Of a stretch of 64,000 bases of DNA, positions 47,279 through 54,125 are shown piece after piece. Position numbers and translations under genes: made by a program. The DNA lies in contig NZ_AZDI01000008.1 of assembly GCF_001434695.1 (NCBI RefSeq), positions 1 through 64,000 on the forward strand, read 5' to 3'. Within the stretch, counting starts at the first letter, position 1; each line of letters begins with the position of its first letter. The stretch is from Dellaglioa algida DSM 15638. Lineage in GTDB: Bacteria; Bacillota; Bacilli; Lactobacillales; Lactobacillaceae. Below the pieces are notes generated by a model that saw only the letters and a list, made by a program, of their open reading frames with translations, searched no databases and had not been told where the DNA came from.

Positions 47279-48022
47279 ATGACTAGTCAAAAGAAATGTA
47301 TAGTAGACGATCAAATTTTTTCACCCGAAGATGGTATGGAGATTTGCGAACTGAATCCTATTATCCAAAATTTAATTCTAAAAGATTATCCCAAATTAAG
47401 TGAACACGACCTTATTTGTAGCGTACATCTAGTCGATTATCGGCTAAAATATGCAAATGCCATCATTTCTAAGGGGGTTAAGCGAAACCGAAAATCTAAC
47501 GAACGACTAACAGAAATAATGAAATCCGACGCTTACAAGGTAATCGATATTAGCCAAAAGTTAGAATCAAAACAAACTTTTGGCCAAAAACTTGCCGATA
47601 ATGTAGCCAAATTTGGGGGCAGTTGGCCATTTATTATTATTTTTGTCTTCTTTATGATTTTTTGGATAATTATCAATACTACTCAGTTATTTGGTAAAGG
47701 TTTTGATCCCTATCCGTTTATTCTACTTAACTTATTTTTAAGTATGTTGGCAGCTATGCAAGCCCCTTTAATTATGATGAGCCAGAATCGGTCTGCTGAA
47801 TATGATCGTTTACAGGCCAATAACGATTACCATATTAATCAGAAATCAGAAAATGAAATTCGAGAAGTTCATTCAAAACTCGATCACCTCCTTCAAGAAG
47901 ACAATACCAGCTTTCTGGAGATTCAAAAAATGCAGTTAGAAATGCTAGGAGATATTCAGAAACACATTACCGAACAATCAAAAATAATTACTGAGCTCAG
48001 TCAAGAAAGTCATAAAGCATAA
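47279..48022 (+). CDS. DUF1003 membrane protein
   Basis: A 247-residue protein of the DUF1003 family. A soluble N-terminus (about 1-95) with CELNPIIQNLI leads to two membrane helices (about 112-132 and 143-167). These carry the family's motifs FGGSWPFIIIF and FDPYPFILLNLFLSMLAAMQAPLIMMSQNR, of which the core is PYPFILLNLFLSMLAAMQAP. A coiled-coil-like C-terminus follows. Function is unknown in the family. The ribosome site is AAGAGGAG. It is intact amid degraded sequence and is followed by a strong palindrome. Confidence 0.88.
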   Translation: MTSQKKCIVDDQIFSPEDGMEICELNPIIQNLILKDYPKLSEHDLICSVHLVDYRLKYANAIISKGVKRNRKSNERLTEIMKSDAYKVIDISQKLESKQTFGQKLADNVAKFGGSWPFIIIFVFFMIFWIIINTTQLFGKGFDPYPFILLNLFLSMLAAMQAPLIMMSQNRSAEYDRLQANNDYHINQKSENEIREVHSKLDHLLQEDNTSFLEIQKMQLEMLGDIQKHITEQSKIITELSQESHKA

Positions 48023-48080
48023 ATTAAATGGCAAGTCATGGGCTCCTATGGCAAGAATGATAAAAAACCGAAGATGAAAT

Positions 48081-48120
48081 GAACCCCCAGTATTGGATTT
48101 TGGTCCAATACTGGGGGTTC
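48081..48120 (+). terminator. Palindromic hairpin, copy 1 of a three-copy family
   Basis: GAACCCCCAGTATTGGA pairs perfectly with TCCAATACTGGGGGTTC (48081-48097 with 48104-48120). Nearly the same sequence recurs at 49105-49142 and, diverged, at 62943-62990. It sits 58 bases after the DUF1003 gene and may act as a terminator, though no long T run follows. Confidence 0.7.
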
Positions 48121-48301
48121 ACTATACTAAGTCATTTTTTCTGACTTGGATCGTTTTTGTATACAATAATGATGAACATTTAATGCTTTTTCAGTATCTA
48201 AAAAATGATTTTAGCGACCTTAACTAACAATTATTAATGCAGTTATACTTGTTAAGTAAGTCGTCAAAGATTGTGTCTATTACTTATTAGAACGGGGACG
48301 T

Positions 48302-48399
48302 CTTCCTGAGTAGTAAAATCAATAATTTACCCTGTTCAAGAAGAATTATTACCTGGTTCAGGAAGGGTTCGCACACAATTAAATTAGTTCTGTTATGAT
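48302..48399 (+). promoter_or_regulatory. Quorum-regulated promoter P1 (before saiA-like gene)
   Basis: Two direct repeats, TGTTCAAGAAG (48333-48343) and GGTTCAGGAAG (48355-48365), are 22 bases apart, one repeat per two DNA turns. The extended -10 TGTTATGAT (TATGAT at 48394-48399) begins 29 bases past the second repeat. There is no good -35. This is the layout of LytTR-regulator-activated bacteriocin promoters. The block 48302-48427 is a near-exact inverted copy of 49842-49964. The rest of 48121-48300 holds nothing I recognise. Confidence 0.75.
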
Positions 48400-48436
48400 T
48401 CATTTGTATAAAAATAATAGCAAAGGATAGTTTAAA

Positions 48437-48709
48437 TTGAAAGCAGATTATCAAAAAATAAATTCAATACTAACTTACACATCTATTGCTTTAAAAAACC
48501 CTAAAATTATAAAAGATAAAGATTTAGTAGTCTTCCTAACTATTATTCAAGAAGAAGCTAAACAAAATAGAATCTTTTATGATTATAAAAGAAAATTTCG
48601 TCCAACGGTTACTTGCTTTACAATTGATAATAATTTTGAGATTCCTGATTGTTTGGTTAAACTACTGTCAGTTGTTGAAACACCTAAGGCATGGTCTGGA
48701 TTTAGTTAG
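48437..48709 (+). CDS. saiA: Sakacin A-type bacteriocin immunity protein
   Basis: A 90-residue soluble protein that closely matches, as I recall it, the sakacin A (curvacin A) immunity protein SaiA over its whole length ([56 protein letters not shown]). Such class IIa immunity proteins are four-helix bundles that bind the bacteriocin-occupied mannose phosphotransferase receptor. The start is TTG after AAAGGA. Normally the bacteriocin gene sapA precedes it in the same operon; here nothing lies between promoter P1 and this gene, so it is an orphan immunity gene. Confidence 0.78.
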   Translation: MKADYQKINSILTYTSIALKNPKIIKDKDLVVFLTIIQEEAKQNRIFYDYKRKFRPTVTCFTIDNNFEIPDCLVKLLSVVETPKAWSGFS

Positions 48710-49104
48710 AATAATTTTTACATAGTGACATGGGAAGCCAGTTGCTCGAATCTTGTCTGGATATTTGACTTGTTGGAACGCTATTTTTATACGAATTATG
48801 ATGTCTTTTTCATTTTAAATAGTTTAATGAGTTCAAAAAATATATCTAAAGGACAGTAACTTAGATGGTAGTGAAATTGTACTTGTGATTTTAACTAAAT
48901 CCGGCTACTGTCTTAAACGGAGTCCTGTTGTCTCAGGGCTTCTTTTTTATATGTCTGATACAAGTTTAGCAGAGGAATAGTATGGCAAACTATCAATGGA
49001 AAAGATATTAGTAATTGAGTGATGAATCTAGAAAATAAAATGTTTTTTATCGTACTTAATCTTAAATTTGAATATGTAAAATATCCGTTGCTAACCATAC
49101 AAAT
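48710..49104. other. Gene-free region after the immunity gene
   Basis: I find no convincing gene. A hairpin GAGTCCTG/CAGGGCTTC with TTTTTT (about 48919-48946) could be the terminator. Near 49018 the bases GTGATGAATCTAGAAAATAA resemble GTGATCAATCTAGAAAAGAA at about 46480, a scrap of a repeated degraded element. Confidence 0.35.
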
Positions 49105-49142
49105 AACCCCCAGTATTGGATTTTTGTCCAATACTGGGGGTT
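49105..49142 (+). terminator. Palindromic hairpin, copy 2
   Basis: AACCCCCAGTATTGGA pairs with TCCAATACTGGGGGTT (49105-49120 with 49127-49142). It is identical to copy 1 except for flanking bases and one loop base, and the downstream CACTA is shared too. Confidence 0.7.
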
Positions 49143-49183
49143 CACTACAATGATAAAAATCTAATTACAGGGGGGTTATTTTT

Positions 49184-49381
49184 ATGGTTAAATTATCTAA
49201 AAAGTTTAAAGCTCATATTCTTAAGGAGTATCTTTCATCAATATTACTGGGATATAAAATAATAGATTATAATGTTAAAAGTTCCTCAATAATGATTTCA
49301 TGGGTGTACTTTAATTCTTATTCTCGGAAGTGGATTTTTTTTCTATACATGGTAAACCTATGCACGCTATTATTGTATTAA
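49184..49381 (+). CDS. Small hydrophobic protein of unknown function
   Basis: A 65-residue frame with a strong AGGGGGG ribosome site, a basic N-terminus (MVKLSKKFKAHILKEYLSS) and a hydrophobic C-terminus (WIFFLYMVNLCTLLLY). It overlaps the 3' end of the opposite-strand immunity gene by four bases. It could be a genuine small protein or the stump of a longer one. No family recognised. Confidence 0.35.
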   Translation: MVKLSKKFKAHILKEYLSSILLGYKIIDYNVKSSSIMISWVYFNSYSRKWIFFLYMVNLCTLLLY

Positions 49382-49668
49382 TAGCCATATCTAATGTTGG
49401 ATAGCGCGGTTAGTTGCTTTAACTTTTTTGATTGTTCCGTGTTTAACAATAGTTTATCTTGTTTCAATGCGTTTGAAATATCTATATTCATTCTACTTAA
49501 AATAAATGGCACAGAGGTTCTTTTTTCAGTTAATTCTTTTTCATAATTAGATAATACGAGTGACAGCGAATTAGACTTGTCGCCTAACTCACTTACCAGG
49601 GATGAAATGATTCTTATTGCTTCCTCTGATCGGTCGTTACCTCCCGAAAACCACTTTATAAATTTCAT
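49378..49668 (-). CDS. Candidate class II bacteriocin immunity protein
   Basis: A 96-residue, mostly helical soluble protein. The second half (SRMNIDISNALKQDKLLLNT, then EQSKKLKQLTALSNIRYGY) has the helix-turn pattern and aromatic tail seen in EntA-type immunity proteins. The ribosome site is TTAGGAGAA. It lies 75 bases downstream of a truncated prepeptide and under promoter P2, so it fits as the second gene of a former bacteriocin-immunity operon. Family assignment is by pattern and context. Confidence 0.55.
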   Translation of the reverse strand: MKFIKWFSGGNDRSEEAIRIISSLVSELGDKSNSLSLVLSNYEKELTEKRTSVPFILSRMNIDISNALKQDKLLLNTEQSKKLKQLTALSNIRYGY

Positions 49669-49743
49669 GTATATTCTCCTAACTTTATTTGCTAAATATA
49701 AATACGATACAATGTTAATTTACATATTGTAGCGTATCTGAAA

Positions 49744-49821
49744 TTAAAGCAAGAATTTATTTATTCCAGCGGCAGTAACCTTTTGTAATTTTGTCATGAT
49801 TAATTCTTTACCATTACTCAT
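49744..49821 (-). pseudogene. Truncated bacteriocin prepeptide
   Basis: A 25-residue frame behind AAAGGAG. Its start, with KELIMTKLQKVTAAG, resembles a double-glycine leader (...EL...LQ.V.GG), but the expected GG is AAG and the peptide stops after seven more residues. It is the first frame under promoter P2, immediately before an immunity-like gene. It therefore looks like a bacteriocin structural gene that lost its mature part. The 75 bases up to the immunity gene and the rest of 49669-50023 carry only promoters. Confidence 0.5.
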
Positions 49822-49862
49822 AGTTAAAACGCTCCTTTGTTATTATTTTTTTGTACAAATGA

Positions 49863-49929
49863 ATCATAACAGAACTAATTTAATTGTATGCGGGCCCTTC
49901 CTGAACCAGGTAATAATTCTTCTTGAATA
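49863..49929 (-). promoter_or_regulatory. Quorum-regulated promoter P2
   Basis: On the minus strand, direct repeats TATTCAAGAAG (49919-49929) and GGTTCAGGAAG (49897-49907) lie 22 bases apart. TATGAT (49863-49868) begins 29 bases past the second repeat, exactly as in P1. It drives the truncated prepeptide and immunity-like gene leftward. Confidence 0.75.
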
Positions 49930-49947
49930 GGGTAAATTATCGATTTT

Positions 49948-49994
49948 ACTATTCAGGAAGGCACCCTTTGTACAAATGAAAAATATGGTATATT
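49948..49994 (+). promoter_or_regulatory. Quorum-regulated promoter P3 (pheromone operon)
   Basis: TATTCAGGAAG (49950-49960) is followed by TATATT (49989-49994), again starting 29 bases after the repeat. The expected upstream repeat 22 bases away (49928-49938) is poorly conserved, which would fit a weaker, basal level of autoinduction. P2 and P3 are divergent and share the same short region. Confidence 0.65.
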
Positions 49995-50023
49995 AATTCT
50001 ATTAAAAAGGAGAGAAATCTATA

Positions 50024-50149
50024 ATGAAATTTAACAATATTAAAAACAATCAATTACAATTAATTATAGGTGGATATAACAAAATAAAGTATGGTAAACC
50101 AATCAAAAATGTAGCCCAATATTTTTGGTCTGGGTTTAAACATTACTAG
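50024..50149 (+). CDS. Double-glycine pheromone precursor (Sap-Ph-like)
   Basis: A 41-residue peptide. The leader of 17 residues ends QLQLIIGG, the classic double-glycine cleavage site. The 24-residue mature part contains YGKP near its start and WSGFKHY at its end. From memory, the sakacin A induction peptide Sap-Ph has the same YGKP...WSGF.H framework but two Cys residues, which here are Tyr; the disulfide would be absent. AAAAGGAGAG precedes the ATG, and the kinase gene follows 58 bases later. It is the signal of this three-component system. Confidence 0.85.
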   Translation: MKFNNIKNNQLQLIIGGYNKIKYGKPIKNVAQYFWSGFKHY

Positions 50150-50207
50150 AGTTTAATTATAATAGCTCCTTAATTTGATATACTGTATTAACAAGGGAGA
50201 GATGTTA

Positions 50208-51494
50208 TTGCTAATCGATACAAAGGCGTATATTTTAAGATCTTTATTAGATGACTTATTGTTTTATGTACTATTTTTTTCAATTAATAGGCAAGGTACA
50301 GTAAGAAAACGAGTAATATTTATACTGTTTTTTTTACCTATTACTTTTTTGGTAGAGTTATATAGTGATATTTCAGATGTTATTCCAATTTTGTCAGGAT
50401 ATTATATTTTAAAAGTAAAAAAAGAAAAAGATTACTTACTATTAAATGACTTGCTATTTTGTACGTTTATCATATTTTGTGTTACTACTTTGAGTTCAAC
50501 TATAATGGTGCAAATACTCCCACATAATCGAATAGTTGGACTCACTGGCATTTTTATACAACTATTTGTAGAAATTATAGTTATTAGCGTTATTATTTTT
50601 TTCTATAAAAAAAATAAATTCCATACTGTAGCTGAAAAATATGGGTCTGCAACGATAGCATGCCTACTTATCTATTTATTGCTTGTGATTTCATTAATAT
50701 CATATGCCGCTCATTATTATAATGCTTATGATCACTTTGTTTTTGGGATTATGATTTTTTTAATTATTCAAACAGTATTTGTTGTTTTTCTCTTTTTAAA
50801 AATTCTGACTAGGCAAAAGGCAAAATATAAAGCGCAAATAGAAAAACAAGAATTAGAAAATCTAAAAAAATATACCGAATCATTAGAAAAACAGCAACAA
50901 CAGCTTTCTAAGTTTAGACACGATTATAAGAATTTATTACTTAGCTTTAAAGAAATTGCAAAATCCGATTATAGTGTTGTACTGACTGAACAAATTGAAA
51001 TGCTTGAAAGTTACTCAGATAAGTATCTTGATAAGGGTGAGTTTGATTATAAAGCGCTTTATAATATTCATAATGATTTTATAAAAAGTCTCTTAATTGC
51101 AAAACTTCATCAAGCAAAAAAACTAGATGTAATTTGCCACTTTGAATGTCAAAAACCGCTCTACGATGTGATGATACCAATATTTGATTGTGTGCGTATC
51201 TTAGGTATTTTACTCGATAATGCTATCGAAGCAGCTAGTGAGTGTGACAATAGATCATTGAATCTAATGGTTTACCAAGATGATTCTCAAATTGAATTTA
51301 TTATAAAAAATACTTATAAAAAACTAAATATTTCAATTGAAAGGTTACAAAAAAGAGGGATATCAACGAAAAAGAACCATTCAGGGCTTGGACTAGATAC
51401 AATCCAAGAATTTAATCAAAAGTATCCTAATATATTTATACAATATCAACAAGAAGATGGCTTCTTTTCAGCGCAATTAATTTTATTAAAATAG
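50208..51494 (+). CDS. sapK: Peptide-pheromone sensor histidine kinase (HPK10, SapK-like)
   Basis: A 428-residue membrane sensor kinase. The N-terminal half has about six membrane helices that bind the pheromone. The H-box is KFRHDYKNLLLSF (phospho-accepting His near residue 240), the N-box LGILLDNAIEAASE and the G-box GLGLDTIQEFNQKYPN. The HDYKN variant and absence of a classic D box define the HPK10/AgrC-type class. I prefer the TTG at 50208 after AGGGAG, because an ATG at 50202 is too close; further upstream there is no site. No frame damage is visible. Confidence 0.88.
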   Translation: MLIDTKAYILRSLLDDLLFYVLFFSINRQGTVRKRVIFILFFLPITFLVELYSDISDVIPILSGYYILKVKKEKDYLLLNDLLFCTFIIFCVTTLSSTIMVQILPHNRIVGLTGIFIQLFVEIIVISVIIFFYKKNKFHTVAEKYGSATIACLLIYLLLVISLISYAAHYYNAYDHFVFGIMIFLIIQTVFVVFLFLKILTRQKAKYKAQIEKQELENLKKYTESLEKQQQQLSKFRHDYKNLLLSFKEIAKSDYSVVLTEQIEMLESYSDKYLDKGEFDYKALYNIHNDFIKSLLIAKLHQAKKLDVICHFECQKPLYDVMIPIFDCVRILGILLDNAIEAASECDNRSLNLMVYQDDSQIEFIIKNTYKKLNISIERLQKRGISTKKNHSGLGLDTIQEFNQKYPNIFIQYQQEDGFFSAQLILLK

Positions 51495-51507
51495 TGGAGG
51501 TATCACA

Positions 51508-52251
51508 TTGGCCTATCCAATTATTCTTTGTGAAGATCAAATTATCCAACTGAATCAACTAGAAGCAATCGTTCAAACATATATTCTTTTTCATACTGAT
51601 TTATTTAAAGTAGAAATAAAAACTCAGAGCCCAATAGAAGTCATTGACTATCTAGAAAAATGTAATCCAAAACAAGGGACTTATTTTTTAGATATTGATT
51701 TGGCAAGTTCAATTGATGGGATTGATTTAGCTGAACAGATTCGAGCAACTGATGTCCAAGCTAAAATTATTTTTGTCACAACTCATGATGAGATGATGCC
51801 ATTGACGCTACGACGGCGGGTTGAGGCACTTGGATTTGTGACCAAAGATCAACCTTTAGATGATTATCGTGCCGAAATAGTTGAATTACTAACATTAGCG
51901 CAACAAAGAATTGATGCGACCAGAGAGTGTCAAGAATGTGATTTTAAGTTTTCAATTGGTTCCCAAATGTTTTCAATTGATAAACAAGATATCTATTTAA
52001 TTGAACCTTCAAGTCTACCCCATAGGGTTCTTTTAAACACTAAAAATGGGCACTACGAATTTTATGGAAACTTAAGAGATCTAGAGGAAAAGTACCCATA
52101 CTTATTTAGAATCAATCGAAATTGTCTAGTGAATCTTAAAAATATGACTGAAATTAATTTTAAGTCTCGTGAAATCAAATTTGATTCTGAATTATCAAGG
52201 CAATTTGCTAGAGGAAAGTCCAATAAAATTAAGAACTTGTTAAAACAATAG
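51508..52251 (+). CDS. sapR: LytTR response regulator (SapR-like)
   Basis: A 247-residue regulator with a receiver domain (about 1-125) and LytTR DNA-binding domain (about 145-245). The receiver shows ILCEDQ (acidic pocket), YFLDIDLASSIDG (phospho-acceptor Asp near residue 58), FVTTHDE and FVTKDQ (Lys). The LytTR part has FYGNLRDLEEKYPYLFRINR and NCLVNLKNM. It should bind the TTCARGAAG direct repeats in P1-P3. TTG start behind GGAGG, 13 bases after the kinase gene, same operon. Confidence 0.9.
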   Translation: MAYPIILCEDQIIQLNQLEAIVQTYILFHTDLFKVEIKTQSPIEVIDYLEKCNPKQGTYFLDIDLASSIDGIDLAEQIRATDVQAKIIFVTTHDEMMPLTLRRRVEALGFVTKDQPLDDYRAEIVELLTLAQQRIDATRECQECDFKFSIGSQMFSIDKQDIYLIEPSSLPHRVLLNTKNGHYEFYGNLRDLEEKYPYLFRINRNCLVNLKNMTEINFKSREIKFDSELSRQFARGKSNKIKNLLKQ

Positions 52252-52327
52252 AATACCGATAATGGAATGAAAAAGCACTCTGAATATACTTAATTGTTAA
52301 CTAAAGAAAAATTTAAAGAGAAGATTA

Positions 52328-52465
52328 ATGCCATCTTATAAAAGTAACTATGTTACACAAGTTGATGGAATAGACTGTGGTGTAGTAGTATATGTTGAGG
52401 AATCGGAGATAGTTGCTGCTTTGGTTGAAGTTTTTGAATGTTTAGCATTGGCATTAGCACTTTAG
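52328..52465 (+). pseudogene. Stub of bacteriocin ABC exporter (C39 peptidase N-terminus)
   Basis: A 45-residue frame. Its first 19 residues, ending NYVTQVDGIDCGV, match the start of bacteriocin ABC exporters with a C39 leader peptidase, including the catalytic Gln and Cys of Q..DCG. The rest (YVEESEIVAALVEVF) does not match, so a large deletion fused the N-terminus to unrelated sequence. In sap/spp clusters the exporter gene (sapT/sppT) follows the regulator directly, as here. The deletion removed the ability to process and export double-glycine peptides locally. Confidence 0.65.
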
Positions 52466-52474
52466 GAGGAACTT

Positions 52475-52633
52475 ATGGAAATTATGAAATGGGGACTATT
52501 TGTATTTAGTCTTACAATTGTATTTACACTTTTAGGAATACGAAGAGATAGAAAAAAAATCGATTATCTTACTAAACTAGAAGAAAAGCAACAAGACCAA
52601 ATAAGAAAGTTAATGGGAGAAATAGATGAATAA
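52475..52633 (+). CDS. Small membrane protein with coiled-coil tail
   Basis: A 52-residue protein behind AGGAGGA: one membrane helix (about 5-20; WGLFVFSLTIVFTLLGI) then a charged helix (KIDYLTKLEEKQQDQIRKLM). It overlaps the next gene by 8 bases, so both are made from one transcript. It is in the position normally taken by exporter accessory genes. No family recognised. Confidence 0.6.
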   Translation: MEIMKWGLFVFSLTIVFTLLGIRRDRKKIDYLTKLEEKQQDQIRKLMGEIDE

Positions 52634-52817
52634 TCATATTATTGTTATTATCGATTTAGTATTAATATGTATTTGGATTGTTTGTTCGATATATTCAGGA
52701 ATATACCGGAATAAATTAAATAAGATCACAAAAAAAGTGATGATTAGTACGGAAAAAATTAAAGAATTAACTACCCAAAAAATTTTGAATTTAGAAAAAG
52801 ATTTAAAAAATAAATAA
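52626..52817 (+). CDS. Small membrane protein, second of the pair
   Basis: A 63-residue protein with one membrane helix (about 4-24; IIVIIDLVLICIWIVCSIYS) and a Lys-rich helical tail ending NLEKDLKNK. Overlapping start with the previous gene (GATGAATAA). Its 3' end lies in the block duplicated at 45.9 kb, where it is frameshifted. Function unknown. Confidence 0.6.
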   Translation: MNNHIIVIIDLVLICIWIVCSIYSGIYRNKLNKITKKVMISTEKIKELTTQKILNLEKDLKNK

Positions 52818-52924
52818 AATGAATATCTATTATTTGAAAACATACAAAAGTCCGTAGAGAGCAACTTCTCTACGGACTTTTGTTTTACAGTCAATAAACT
52901 TAATAGTTTTGTGTCTAAGGGTTG
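52764..52924. repeat. Second copy of the 160-base duplicated block
   Basis: Matches 45891-46052 and includes a strong terminator (CAAAAGTCCGTAGAGA with TCTCTACGGACTTTTG, 52845-52860 with 52867-52882). The coding end is intact in this copy, so this is probably the parental one. Confidence 0.8.
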
Positions 52925-52993
52925 GATACAGTATTGTCGGGGGTCTTCAAACTTAGATAACCAGAGAAAGTAGAATTAAATTTATAATATTTC

Positions 52994-53158
52994 TTATTTA
53001 TTTCCTAAATACACAACTATTTTAGATACGATATAAACAAGAAGAGCAGTTACAAGAGCCGACATGATTAAATTTAAGTTTAAACTACGTGTCAATAAAA
53101 TTGATAAACCTGCCGTGAATCCAACAAAAATTCCTTGTATATTTCTATTTTTAAACAT
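52994..53158 (-). CDS. Small hydrophobic membrane protein
   Basis: A 54-residue protein not noted by length-limited gene finders. Two predicted helices (GIFVGFTAGLSILL and SALVTALLVYIVSKIVVYL). An AAGGAGTGA ribosome site precedes the ATG at 53158. Opposite in direction to its neighbours. It may be another immunity- or toxin-type peptide, but no family is recognised. Confidence 0.5.
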   Translation of the reverse strand: MFKNRNIQGIFVGFTAGLSILLTRSLNLNLIMSALVTALLVYIVSKIVVYLGNK

Positions 53159-53520
53159 GATATATCACTCCTTAATTGTCTTTTTTTAAACATATTTCCT
53201 TCAAAATATATATTTCAGATGTTATCACATGCGCTTAAAATAGAAAGATTCTTTGACCATGGCAAACGTGTCTAACAGAAAAGATAGTGGCTATTCTTAA
53301 GGAGGTAATACTTATGAAAATGAGTGGTCATTATAAAATTAGGACAAAAAAATCATTAACATTTAGCTATCGTCTTTAACAGTTCTATACGAGAAGGCCT
53401 GTTGACGTGGGGCTTCTTTTTTATGAGTTCATTATATCATGAATAAGAAACGTTATGAATTGTAGCAATTGATAACGGGTGTTATCCTAATGTTGGTTTT
53501 AAAATACTAGGGGGAGTTTT
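53159..53520. other. Degraded sequence with a 21-codon frame and hairpin
   Basis: A short frame at about 53313-53378 (starts MKMSGHYKIRTKKS, behind AAGGAGG) resembles, with a deletion, the sequence at about 46465-46540, which contains KIRTKN. It therefore looks like a scrap of the same element rather than a gene. A hairpin GAAGGCC/GGGGCTTC with TTTTTT at about 53390-53422 may be its terminator. Nothing else is identified here. Confidence 0.35.
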
Positions 53521-53718
53521 ATCAATAAAAAAATAGTTAAGACTGATAATAATCAGGCGAGATGGCTGGGTATAGTTGGTGTCGTATTATGTATAATTGG
53601 ACCGTGGTTAGCGGGTATACAAGGAGCTATCGGTTCAGAGGCAATACTTTCAGGGATTTTAATGGGTATTATTGTTATTATTTATACATTCATAATAGCG
53701 GCAATTTTAAAAATCTAA
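53521..53718 (+). pseudogene. Small membrane protein with ATC in place of a start codon
   Basis: A 65-residue frame with AGGGGGAG placed at the right distance, but the first codon is ATC (53521-53523) and no in-frame ATG, GTG or TTG is available before the membrane part. The protein would read INKKIVKTDNNQARWLGIVG, followed by two hydrophobic helices. Either the start codon was lost by a single change or ATC is used weakly. It precedes an immunity-like gene by 112 bases. Confidence 0.45.
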
Positions 53719-53830
53719 ATGAAAAATGAGCGAGTACTTTTTAGAAGGTACTTACTTAGTTTATTACTTGAGTGGATGTTAAGAAGTGGCACTTTGTTGA
53801 CTATAATGATATTTTAGGCGGGTGTAAAAT

Positions 53831-54013
53831 ATGGAAAAATTTAAAAAGAGCGTAGATGATTCTCTTTCTCTTATAGGGACGATATTTTTAATGATAATAA
53901 TGTTATCATTCTTTATTCAAGATAGTTCTTTATTTCATGATTGTAGAATTTTTATTATAGCGATATTTTTAGGTAGAACTATGGTTAATTTATATCGTGC
54001 ACGGAAAAAGTAA
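53831..54013 (+). CDS. Immunity-like small membrane protein, third relative
   Basis: A 60-residue protein (MEKFKKSVDDSLSLIGTIFL...) clearly related to the genes at 45340 and 45685, with the same charged N-terminus and two helices. The ribosome site is weak (GCGGGTG). It stands at the right-hand end of the bacteriocin island. Confidence 0.55.
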   Translation: MEKFKKSVDDSLSLIGTIFLMIIMLSFFIQDSSLFHDCRIFIIAIFLGRTMVNLYRARKK

Positions 54014-54067
54014 CTGAAGTAGGGTGGGCAGTTCTGGATGAATTGATCCTTACCGTAAAGAATAATT

Positions 54068-54125
54068 AAAAGGAGGCAACCGATATACACAGATAAACTC
54101 TGCGTATATCGGTTGCCTTCTTTTA
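54068..54125. terminator. Strong bidirectional terminator
   Basis: A long stem, GAGGCAACCGATATAC with GTATATCGGTTGCCTTC, flanked by A and T runs, serves the umuC-like operon and possibly the island's last gene. Confidence 0.88.

Noticed and set aside
50175-50207. Longer N-terminus for the sensor kinase
   Set aside because: The frame is open, but this part contains the ribosome site for the TTG at 50208 and has no site of its own.
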